Positions 18,801 to 29,500 of a DNA stretch of 64,000 nucleotides are shown here, one piece after another. Each line of letters starts with the position of its first letter. Position 1 is the first letter of the stretch. A program made the translations under genes and the position numbers. This DNA is from Ectocarpus siliculosus. Lineage: Eukaryota; Sar; Phaeophyceae; Ectocarpales; Ectocarpaceae. Below the pieces are notes generated by a model, which did not search any database, was not told where the DNA came from, and saw nothing but the letters and a program-made list of their open reading frames with translations. The stretch covers positions 56,695-120,694 of the forward strand of contig FN649752.1 in assembly GCA_000310025.1 (NCBI GenBank). Direction: 5' to 3'.

Positions 18801-21382
18801 TTACACTCAACACTCATTGTTTGTTTTTTTCTTCCCCCCCCCCCGTAGTGTTCGTGCGAGGGCCGAATGGCGAGGACATCTCGTACTTCGTGTCCAAGGT
18901 GGTGTTCACGCTGCATCCTAGCTTCGCCGAAGCTACCCGAGGTCGGTAGATATCATTACAGTACGCAGCAGCCTCGCCTCAACAATCCCTTACGTAGATT
19001 TATTCGGTGTCTGTGTGCCTGGCTGGCTGGCTTTTGAGTGTGAGCGTTGGTCCCGGGTCGCTACCGTATGCATCCGGTTATCCTTTTCACCAGGCTCTTG
19101 CGACGACATGTTTGGCAATGAGGTGGTAACATGTACTGAGTTATGCAAAGAAGAAGGCGTGTTGTTCAAGAAACTTCAAGGCATTGATCGCATCGGTGGC
19201 ATGGCTGCGCAGCAGTTCAGCCGCTTCATCAGGCCCCTATTCAACCTCAAGTCTGTACGTACAGTACTGAGTGCCATGTTGGACTTTTTATCATTTCCTC
19301 AGTCTTTGACATGTTATGCAGATGAGGATGTGATTCTTTGTGTGCATGCTCGCTGTACCATCGACAACGCGGCGCCATGTGTTATGCCGTTGAAGAGCTT
19401 GGGCGTTTGGCTTCCTACCCCTGGCGAAGTACGGTTGCTCAGCTTCCGCCGCCATGCCGACGACGTACGTTGACGAACCATGCGATATCGACATGATCAC
19501 AGCGAACGTGCACCAAGCCCTAACCCCTCAACACTGCACTCGATTCGACCAGACTCGATCAGAAGGCTCTGAATCTGGCTGACTGGGAGCGGTTATGATT
19601 CACGATCTCAGTGACCCCACCCCCCGCCCGTCGGTGCTCTGCCTTGGTATGTACGTTTGGGCTTGCAGAGATCACGTCACCACCGTTTGAGGTTACGGAG
19701 ATGGGGTGGGGCGAGTTCGAGGCTAAGATGACGATGCACTTCAAGGATCCCAACGAGAAGCCGGTGGACGTGTTGCATCAGCTGAGGCTGTACCACGACC
19801 CCGCGACGGGCACGACTCAGCCCAAGAAGGTAAACCAACGACGGCACAGCAAACCAAGATTATGACGTTCAACATTTCCTTCGCGTTTTGGTGCTCTGGG
19901 GTGACTTTTCGTGACGTTAGGATTGCCGGTCCATCGCCCGCAGGCACAACCTCTTCGTATCCTGCTACTATATGATAACCTCGACTCTTATCTTGTCGCT
20001 GGTCTTTCTGTTGTGAACCGTAGCACCCCCGGTCTCGAAGAATAGCCTTCTCCAGCCCCCCCCCTTCCCCCCCGCCCCACGCACACCTCCCAACCGTGGA
20101 GCCTTTCGCGGTACTTGTGTTATCGTACGTAATGTTTTCACTTCAGGGTACGGGTCGTGGGATACTGCTGTCGTGCTGAAGGGATTTCTAGGCGTTGTGG
20201 ATGTCGCGTGAAGCGTAGCGTTTCAATGTCGTAGGCACGGCCATGGCCTCGTGATGTCTGATTCTGACAGCAGAACCTTGCTGCTGTTGGTCTTATAGAT
20301 GCCAACGTAGGCTGTTTGCTGGGGAGTCGAGACTGCCTTGCGTCGGGGGAAGGGGGGCACGCGGACGAAGGTCATCAAAGATGGGGGTTTAGGGCAGAGG
20401 AGAGGGACGTGAAAGTTACATTTGTTTCTCTCTGCACATAGACTCCCGCCGGAAAATGTCAAAGAGTCAAGAAGAAGCGTTCATGGGCGGGAGGAGGAAG
20501 GCATTCACGGAGACCTTGGCCACATTTTTGGAAGGAGGATGAGAAGATCCGAAAATATCATGTAGCGATACTCAAGTAGCTGCGAGTGTAAGTGAATTTC
20601 CGTGCTTGCCCCCCCCCCCAGAATGAGTCTTTCCCCGAGAACCCTGTCATCATCTCCTCAGGTCATCCCCATCATCACCCGCGTTGCCCTTGGGCGGGGT
20701 CATCGTTCCCCACGGTTTTTGGTTTCGTGGCAGGCGGTGGTGGCGGAGTTCTACGACGAGGTGGTGTTCACCGACCCGTACGAGGAATTCTACAACACCC
20801 TGATGCAGGGCCAGAAGCTGCTGCCCCAGAGAAAGCACGAGCACCAGGAGCACTTCTCGACGTTTTCTGACGGCGACACCCTGCAACGCTTGGCGGCGGC
20901 GAGAGAGTGGGTCCACAACCAGCTGCGAGGTGAGCCGGGGGCAAACAAAAACAAAACCGGAATCCCTACAGCACCATTGACCGTCGGTGTAGGTAATTAT
21001 TTCCTCGTCTGACCGTCGGGGCAATCGTTTCAAATATCGGGGTACTTCTCTCGTGGGTAGAAAAATCCCTCCCTATTTCAACGAACACCCCCGTCAGCGC
21101 TGGCGCAGCCCGCAAACATTGCCACGCACACCCCTCCCTCTGGCGTTCTTATGCGCACCGCACCCGTTGGGCCTCATTTTACATGAAACTTCTCGTTCAT
21201 GTATCTATAATACTGCACATGTTTACATGTTTTCGTCTTTTGTCGCAGAAACCAAGGACAGGATTCGCAAGGCGGATATGGACATGGCCCAGCTCAAGGC
21301 CAGCGCTACGGCAAGCTCGGGCAGGGGTCTTGGTCGAGGTAGCACCGCACAAACATCACAAACATCACAAGTACGGCGGTGA
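15824..21382 (+). CDS. YAF9: YEATS-domain chromatin reader, Yaf9/GAS41 class
   Basis: Exons seen: 15824-15883, 18849-18941, 19669-19829, 20734-20929, 21249-21382 (stop). The last four join in frame. Exon 1 gives a short N-terminus with KIRKKGLS; the small exon(s) carrying the first YEATS strands, which should lie in the large 15884-18848 intron, were not found (weak candidate 18076-18125, reading VLMFGHAEH). Diagnostic YEATS sequence follows: VFVRGPNGEDISYFV, LHPSF, PPFEVTEMGWGEFEA (the GWGEF loop belongs to the acyl-lysine pocket) and VDVLHQLRLYHD. The C-terminal third is a long helical, coiled-coil-like region (AEFYDEVVFTDPYEEF to TKDRIRKADMDMAQL), as in GAS41, where it mediates subunit contacts in NuA4/SWR1-type complexes. 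Nuclear role in H2A.Z deposition and histone acetylation is by family. ATG at 15824 was chosen because it starts the conserved KxRKKG segment; the frame stays open further up. Confidence 0.85.
19094..19254 (+). other. Orphan exon-like block inside a YEATS intron
   Basis: Bounded by a good acceptor (tccttttcaccag) and donor (GTACGT), with an open frame that looks coding: CDDMFGNEV...KKLQGIDRIGGMAAQQFSRF. Its 161 nt would break the frame if spliced between the flanking YEATS exons, which already join perfectly. It may be an alternative exon, a fragment of another gene, or chance. Confidence 0.25.
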
Positions 21383-21426
21383 TGATGATGATGATGATGA
21401 TGATGCTGCTGCTGCTGGTGTCGACA

Positions 21427-21432
21427 AATAAA
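21427..21432 (+). terminator. Polyadenylation signal of the YEATS gene
   Basis: AATAAA lies 45 bases after the YEATS stop codon, a usual distance for a eukaryotic cleavage/polyadenylation signal. It is the only exact hexamer close behind the stop. Confidence 0.5.
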
Positions 21433-24400
21433 GCTGAATTGTGAATAGATTGGTTAGGTTAGAGTTTGTGTTTGACTCGGGGTTGGTGCTGGCTCTGTGC
21501 TCTGTGCTCTGTGCAAGAAAGCTATGGATGGAAACCGGGACGTTTCGCGTTCTGTGGGACAGTGGTTTGGCACATGGTACCAGATTTCGACGTGCCGCCA
21601 GTCTCCCCAGTCTTACTTGTTTTTTTTTTTTCATTTTTGTGCATGACAAGAAAAAAAGAGTTTCCAAATTACATGTATTAGGCTAGTCTACAGACATTGC
21701 CCGACACGAGAGCAAACATTGGGTCGAGTGTGTACCACGTGTTTTCATGGTAATTTTCTGCTGCTGCTGAAAGTCTGTCCCGAGTCGAAGGCCGAGAAAC
21801 GTGGTGCCTGGTCTGTATTGTACTGCACGTCACGCGGCTCTGACTGGTACTTGGGCACGACTAGGTTTAACTTCGAAAGTGACGCAGTAGAAGCTGGCCA
21901 CTCCGGAGAAAATGCGGCCCTTTTGCTGCACTCACGCACACAGACATGACTTTTGCCTGTTCCCGTTTTAGGCGGCCTCGAGAGATTTGGGCCGTTCTCG
22001 CCGTAAACTTCATCGCGCTAAACACTGCCACTGCTGTATGCGTAGCTAGAGGGGTGCATGGATCGTTGTACTGCTGTTCTGTAGTACCAGCAACCAACCT
22101 GTGATGCTTGCACTGCTGTTCCACGTCCGGCACAAACGCACACCCGATGAATTAGAGACGGGAAACGAAGCTCTCCGAGGCACACCTTCGTCGTGCAGCC
22201 CTCGTTAACCTACTGCTGTAGGATAGCAAAGGACCAGCTACAGCAGTACCACCGTGTCGTGTACACGCGCAGCCAGTCAGGACACAAGGCTTCACGTTCG
22301 CCGAGCGATAAACCCTGAGAAACAAGTTCTGGGCTGCTCGAAAGGCTTTCTCCCCCCCCCGCCGCTCCAAATCCTTGCTTGTTACCATAACTCATTTGCG
22401 CTCTCATGGTTTTCTCGGCAACAGCCGAGGAGCCTTGCGCTAACTTATCTTATCCTTGGCTGCCCGTCGCTTGGCGTGATTATCTTTTGCTCCGATACGG
22501 AACACGCGGAAACATGACAAATCGCCGCGAATCTCCCACCCAACAGACCATGTAGACCAGACCGCGTGCGGGGAGAACTTGGGTTCTTTCGTCAACAGCG
22601 TAAATCATGTGGCGAATAGACTATAATACTGCTTGCTCTTGTGAAAAGCACACAGCCGAAGCCTCTCGGGCGATCGGACTCCCCGACTTGGGTATCCTAT
22701 GTACCATTCTACAGTAGTACCGCGTGACTCGTAGCTGCTCGCCTGCCTCTCCGTGGGAGATGAGGTGATGGCTTGGTTTACGTACGTATTCTTCCCGTGC
22801 TCGCGCGATGGCAGGAAGGAAGAAGAAAAAATGTACTATCTTTTGTCAAAAAACAAGACAAGGAAGAGCCACCATTGCGACGGAAAACGCACACCGAATA
22901 ATAAAACATCAACATTCTCCGCGAAAATGAGGACGATCGATCGTATCGTAAAATCCAGCAAAGTAGAAAGCACACAGCAAAACGTTAAATATCGTCTCTA
23001 CTTCAACATCAAGTCGTATGAGATTAACCAACCGCATCTGTTACCTCTCTTTTATCAACGTGACATGGAAGAGGCCCTGAGCAAACAAAGACTAAGAATC
23101 CCCTCGGACGAGGAATTGAGAACGACGGTACGAGACGGTACGAGAAATAAAACTTTGGCAAAGTAAAGGTAGCAAACCGGACCTAACAAATACCAACCTA
23201 TCCGGAGGTGCTGTTTCTGCTAGCGCTAACCCCCCACCTGTCCCCACGGACGTTTGTAAAAAAGGATACCAATTATAGCACAAAACAAGCGCATGTTCAC
23301 TGTTCCTCCCCAAGCAAACCAGCCAAAATCGAAGAAAAATAATCCCCTTCTTTTCCGAAAACAGCCAACAGAGGGATGTAGATCGGTCGGTGTGAAGCTA
23401 TCAAGGGTACACACACTCTTTGTAGCCTTGCAGCCAATTCGGCGCACTAAAGAAATGACGGCACGACTGTATTTTTACACCATGTCGTGCCCGTAGTAGT
23501 CGTCTTAGGCGACGGAGAAATGAGGGGGCTGACCCGCCGCAAACACGCACCAACAAAGACAAAAAATCAGCAGTCTATTCCATCAACATCAATACCGATA
23601 TTTTTCGTTCCTTTTCCTCTACCATTACCTCTACCAGGGTCTTGTCGTCTCGCCGGAACGAAAATACTCAACACAACACACGACACGCTGCTATGCACAG
23701 AGTAGAGACAGACAGACATTGTTTGTCTCACTCTACTACTAGCCCCAATGAGAAACAAGCAAGCCAGCGAGAACATGCATAAAGAGAAGTTGCACTCTAG
23801 CCTCTAGCCCAAAAAAAAAAACAGGGGTCTCCACAGATGCGTTTATTCGGCCACGAGATGTACCAGAATAGTGTTATGCTGCCCTTCACGTAAGCGAGGA
23901 TTCATGCCGTGGCAAATATCGACCCCCCCACCCACGTAGTGTCTCCGATCTAGGAATGCCTACCCTGCCTCCCCGTCACCAGTTCCGTTCCGCACGGGAC
24001 ACCAACTGCTCACTCTGATGAATGCCACATACCATACGTGGCTCGGACTGGCAAGACCTATAATGCCTGCACTTTTTCTTGACCTCCCCCCCCCCCAACC
24101 CTTCCCCAAACATACATCAAATTAGTACATGGCTCCAGAGGTCCGGCGGGCTATTGCGCCGTGTACGCAATGGCCAGGAACAGGAGGGAGACCGACTACG
24201 GCGAAAACACGCTTGGTTCTTGAGCAGACTCTTAACAATTAAAACAAGGGTCGCAGGATTTTTTCCCTGAACCACGAGCAATCCCCCACCCGTGGTCAAC
24301 CGCACCTGCCGAATAACCGTATTGTTGCGCCTTGTGGTACTGAACAAGTCTGCAGGCAGAGCTGGTCCAAGAGAGGAGTTGGAGGACCCTGTAACCTACA

Positions 24401-25154
24401 AGTGCTGCCTATTCCGTCTGTATTCCTCGCACCGTCGCGACTCCTCTCACGATCTTAACCTTCTCTCTACTTGCCGCTTCAAGCTCACGTCTCCGAGCCG
24501 CCTGGGGTTTATTTAGGTGGTTGGTTCACGGGGGAAGAAAAAAAGGTACACAGAACCAACACCCCGACAGACACACGAGCGACAGCAACAACCAGCGGGC
24601 AGGACAAGGACGGCGAGCGTGGTTGAGAGTTGAAAGGGGTCGCTCACGCCTCGAGGCGCACATGGGTTGGTCGCAACCTCAAGTCTTTGCACGAAATCTA
24701 GAACGGCAGTCATAGTGGTTGTTTGAGAGGTAGACACGAGGTTGTATGAGGTTCCACATACGAAGATTCCAGATTGCTAGAGCGCAGCAGCCCGTGTTCC
24801 GTGGAACCCCGTCCCTTACGCAGATAACTCTTGTCCGCATTGTCTAAATAAGGGGCGCCACGCCCTTTATTGTAGACACACAGGAACAGGAAAAGACAAA
24901 CCCTGGCGTGTGCGTACGAGACAGAAGCAACTATTGCAATAGTCACGCGTCTACTCCGTCGCGTGATGACCCATCCCATCACGTTCATCACACGGATGGC
25001 AACATGCCCGCAGTGTCATCTTGCGGCATCGAACCGCGGTGCTCACGTAGTATTAGGGCCTAGGCGGCGGCAATAAGCAACAAGTGCTTGTCACGACCCT
25101 CTATACAAACAGCAGACGCAACAGCAAGCACAACCGTCACATCTGGCAGATGGA
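21433..25154. other. Long stretch without a supported gene
   Basis: Apart from one A-rich ORF (22768-23166, plus, 132 codons, rich in Lys/Arg/Asn, no domain and no splice support), nothing coding stands out. The stretch 22800-23480 is A-rich compared with its surroundings and may be an old insertion. Confidence 0.5.
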
Positions 25155-26571
25155 TCACAAGGGTTTGATCGCTCGATACACGTAAACGGAACCAAATGGC
25201 AACGTTGCTTCCGTGGGAGACGATGATGCGGCGATACATTCTGCTGGTGTACGCCAAAACTGCCTCAAAACACACATGAAAACATGTGTTTTTTTCACCG
25301 ATTGGGCACACCCCAGAGACAGGACACATGACACAAGCGCGTTCGTGGCAAGTCTTTACGAGTCCAGAAAACAACACCATACAAGACACAAGACCCGTGT
25401 AGCACGTGTGCCGACACCAGTGTGTGCCTATGGCAAAAACACCATTGTACACTACCGAACCACCACACCGGACACCGGACAGCTTTTATATGCTACAACC
25501 AACCCCGCCATCGTCCAGGAGATGCAGATTCAACATCGTGCCTAATGCAATTTGCTGAAGAGCAAAAAGCTGTGTGTTACCTCGGCGCGCAATCGAAGAA
25601 TTTCTTCCGCTTCTTCCTGCGTCTCGTCTCGCTGCAACGCCACCACATGCCAATTTCGTTCGAAGTCCCGGTCGTGCTCGCGGTGGTAGCCTTCCTGGTT
25701 CTCGACGTCAGGCTGCTCCGGTACGCCATCCAACGGGTCTGGCGGCGGTTTCTATTGCACCAAGAAAATGAAAGAAGCAAGAACAAGAGGTGCAACCAGG
25801 CAGGCATATGCATACGTGTTCGTGGGCATGATACGACGATAGCAACCACGACAAAGATATGTAGATTGTATGTAGATATGCATATATGGGGTATCCCACC
25901 CTATTCACTGCATACCATACGTACGCAGTACGGATACCAGGTACGCGAACCGCCTTGGTGCAGGTAGACAGAGACAGAGACGGGCAAACCGTGCATGATA
26001 GATGTCGTCATCTCGTTCAACAACGATTTCGTAGCGTCTACCGGCAGTAGCATAGACACACGATGCGTTGATCCGCTACACAGTGGGATACAAGAGGTGT
26101 AGGTAATCGGAAAAAAAAAATACGAAGCGATGCATAGGAGCAGAGAGCACAGATGTGTACAGCAGCAGTGGTTGAAGAAAGCCTGTCGTCTGTTGGCATT
26201 TTACGATGCATACAATTGTACGTACATGTATTAGCATCAGAAACTAGAAAGTTGTGGAGTAACGTCTGCATACACATGAACAAACGCAAAAATGACTGTG
26301 AAATGAGAGCTGTTACCTGCACCGCGCCCGGTGTGGCAGACAAAATTAATACAGTCACCGAGAAAGTGAAAAATGCCCTCCAGACAGAAGAAGATATGCA
26401 TACAACAACTTGGCCCTGCCTTTGGGCAAGAGAGAGGGACGAAAGACAATCAAAGTTAAAGAAGGACCGGAAATCTGATGCAAAAACCCAGCAATCAACA
26501 CAACAGAACTTTCTTCCCCGGCGTTCAAAATTCTTTGTTTCGAAGACAGAACGAGGGGGACGGACATGCAC
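25155..26571 (-). CDS. Putative small membrane protein, three exons
   Basis: Tentative model on the minus strand: 26571-26317, 25751-25581, 25259-25155 (stop), all phase 0 with GT-AG borders, about 176 residues. Exon 2 is the best supported: acceptor caatag, donor GAG|GTAACA, and a clearly coding charged sequence (KPPPDPLDGVPEQPDVENQ, then HREHDRDFERN and QEEAEEILRLRAE, helical). Exon 1 ends with a hydrophobic segment (VWRAFFTFSVTVLILSA) that could anchor the protein in a membrane with the charged part outside the bilayer. Exon 3 is the weakest. No family recognised. If exon 1 is wrong, exon 2 belongs to a gene whose 5' end is further right. Confidence 0.35.
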
Positions 26572-29296
26572 GGCCCCATGGAAGCTAGCTCTCCTGCTGT
26601 TGACGAGAGATCTGCCTCATGTACAAAACTCGTTTGTCAAGTAGTGAGTGGCGTGCGCCGCGAATAACGCGACTCTCGGCGAACAGCCAGGTACAAGGGG
26701 AGCAGCCTGTTCTGTGTACGAGCTGAGAATGTTGACGAAACAAGCTCGGATCATACACGACGGAGGGCATGCAGCGAGAAAGCCAGTGAACGCAATAAAC
26801 ACCACACGGAAAACTCGAGGTTCTGTGCCCTGCCTCCTCAACTCAAGCGCTCTTGTGAACTTTATCGCGACCTCCAACAGGGCAGCGCCCCAATGAGAAG
26901 GGTTCTTAATGGTCGAGACCTCGTTTGGTAACTCGGTTGGTAACTTCGACGGGTAACACGGATTCGCACTGAATCGGCCTTTGGACGCCGGAACAAGCAG
27001 GACGCTGGAACAAACAAATGTCAAGGGGCGGGGTGTTCCCTCGTTGTCGATCACGAATTTTCTTCCACCTGGCCAGGCCGTGGCTGCGGGTGGCACTCTT
27101 CGCGTCACAACGGACGGCGTGGAAGCACCGTGCTATACCGCCGTTCGTCTTGTTCATGACAGCCAACTATTTTTACAGTCTTGAAGAAATCAGAAAGCAC
27201 ACCTTTGAACTTTTTCGCCTGCGAGGTCCACCAGTCGAAGAGTTGGCTGACATTTTTTTCCTCCGTCATGCAACTTGGGAAACACAACAGGATAGGCTCC
27301 CTCTCTTTTGACCGATCCGGGAACAAAGCACAGAGCAGAGTCTGCCCCTCAACGAAAAATTAGGTGTTCGAGAGGTGTTCCATACACAACACTTCATGAT
27401 CGCGTCCGTGTCACCCGCCAAAACTCTAGACTAAGTACCTGGCTGTGAAGGAAAAAAATAAAAAGACGAATCAACTTCCCAACAGCTCCTTCCTCTCTGC
27501 TGTGTACAAGTAGGCATACGTCCGGCGTTCCATTCACCTTACACCTGCAGCAATGTGCCCAGTTCCTGGCGCAATGTGTCCAACGATCGATCGCCAACAG
27601 CAGCAAGATGAAGACTGGAACAGAGAGGATGTACGCGAGACACACGGTGGCAAGGGAGAGAAGGGACAGGCTGACAAGGTGACCAACACACGGATGGGCA
27701 GACGGAACGACTGCTGCTGTATTCTGGGTTCATCATGAGGTGTAGCAGTCAAATAAACTACAACTTTCTTCACGGGCCAGCGAGTAGGAACACAACACCA
27801 CCCCAACTCGCGACCACGACGTATCTTGAACGATTCATCGACACGTCGATATTTTCCCGACACCTTGCGCATGGTCTTGCCTCGTTCAGAGTGTCAAATC
27901 AACCCTCTCTCTGGCGTGTAGCAAACATGGCTGTGTCTGCCTGCTGCTTGTATGTAAGAACACCAGCAGCCTTTGTTAGATTGCCAGTTGGAGATCAATC
28001 AACTCACCGCCACCAACAACCGCCCACAGCGTGACCGATAGCCCTGCCCAACTCATAGCCCAGCTCACGGCTACACGGGCGAGTGTCCTCCAACGGCACG
28101 CCGACACTGCTGTGGGCGAAGCAGGGCTTCACACCACACGCTGAAAAGAGCCTCCCGCCTGCTGTATTCCAACATTCCAACAGACGTTCCGACTTCCGAA
28201 AAGGCGGGGGGTTACGCAGATTGTAGTGAGATACTTACACCCCTATTGGGTATCATGCGAACCCATGCGGAAGAGTGCACCTGGTGCTTGTGCTTGTACA
28301 TAGCGAGAGCAGTGTAGCACCCCAGCGCCCACAGCTTTTCCGCCGTGTGTGTATTTTCATACGCACTAGATCAACGGTATGAATATCACGCGGTACAGTA
28401 GATGTATCACAATCAGAGCAGATCTACTTGCCTGCAGTAGTATGCATTTTATATATCTACATGTCAGCAAAAACATGGCCGTATGTTGCCGTATGCATAG
28501 ATTTCTGTATTGCTGTGCGCGTTGTGGCTATGCCGTGTCTATGCCCCAGCAGATCTTATTGCACGCTGCTTTAATATTGTGATTTATGATCCTTGGTCTG
28601 TGTGACCCTGAAGTCAGTCGTCGCCATGCAGTCAATCTCCTCACAGACTACTCTGGGTATGTATGCACAGCCAAGTCAAAAGCAAGAAAACCGTGTTACG
28701 GGAGACAAACAAAGCGTGCATGTATGTATGTGCATGCAGATGGCATGGATCGACGGGCTCCAATCCGTTGGCTGTCGGGTGATTGCGACAAAATGGTCAC
28801 AGCAAGCCGAGAGAGAGTGAGAGGCCGTCCAAAGACGCCCGGGTGAGCGGGGGGCATTGACATGTAATAGCCGCCACGCATGTCTTTTCTATCATCAGCG
28901 CGCTACGTACACGCTGCAACGCTTCTTGTTGACATTGAGACTGGTAGCTGTTCGGTAAATAATTGTCTGTTGATGTCTGTCTGTCGGTGGACGGTGCAGG
29001 TGACGATGGAATTACGTTGGAGGGATTGGAAAAGCCGTAACCTTCACGGACGCACGCTGAAGATTCTATCATAACGGCGACGATGGTGGTTAGTTCACTA
29101 GAGAGAGGCGGGGAGACGTGCATGGGGGGTGGGGACGAGGGGGATGACAGCAGCCGGGAGAGAGAGCTTTGCTTGTGGACGGCGATTCCAGCGACGAAGA
29201 CAAAATGCAAGTATTACTTTGTTTCATCCGAGACCCTCATACTTCCCTTGCGTCGTTGTTGTTGATGCTGTTGCAATCACGCGTTAACCGTTATTG
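26572..29296. other. Stretch with weak, unassembled coding traces
   Basis: Possible minus-strand exon fragments occur near 27190-27260 (QLFDWWTSQAKKFK, with acceptor and donor candidates) and 27000-27100 (HGLARWKKIRDRQRG). They do not join into a model with consistent phases, so no gene is called. The rest shows nothing. Confidence 0.35.
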
Positions 29297-29500
29297 ATGG
29301 ACATCTTGATAGTATCGGCGGTGACCTCTCTTGGCGTGTTTTACGTTCCTTCTTTGCGTATGCGCGTCACACGGCCAGGACGACGATCTGGGCCTTACGA
29401 CGAAGACGAAAGCATGGGCGACGCGGACGGCGAGATAGACGGCGCGAATATCCCGGACGGTTGCCGCGTCCAAGTCTCTACATACGCCGATCTGCTCTAG
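29297..29500 (+). CDS. Small acidic ORF or terminal exon
   Basis: An ATG-initiated frame of 67 codons. The first 20 residues are hydrophobic (MDILIVSAVTSLGVFYVPSL), followed by an Arg patch and a strongly acidic stretch (YDEDESMGDADGEIDG). It could be a small secreted or membrane-anchored protein, or the last exon of a gene lying to the left. No homologue recognised and no promoter evidence. Confidence 0.25.
   Translation: MDILIVSAVTSLGVFYVPSLRMRVTRPGRRSGPYDEDESMGDADGEIDGANIPDGCRVQVSTYADLL

Noticed and set aside
22768-23166. A-rich 132-codon plus-strand ORF
   Set aside because: Its composition differs from neighbours, but there is no homology, splice or promoter support, so it is listed only within the surrounding stretch.
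26617-27166. Overlapping minus-strand frames suggesting a gene (163 and 86 codons)
   Set aside because: Two frames look partly coding but conflict with each other, and no phase-consistent exon chain could be built.
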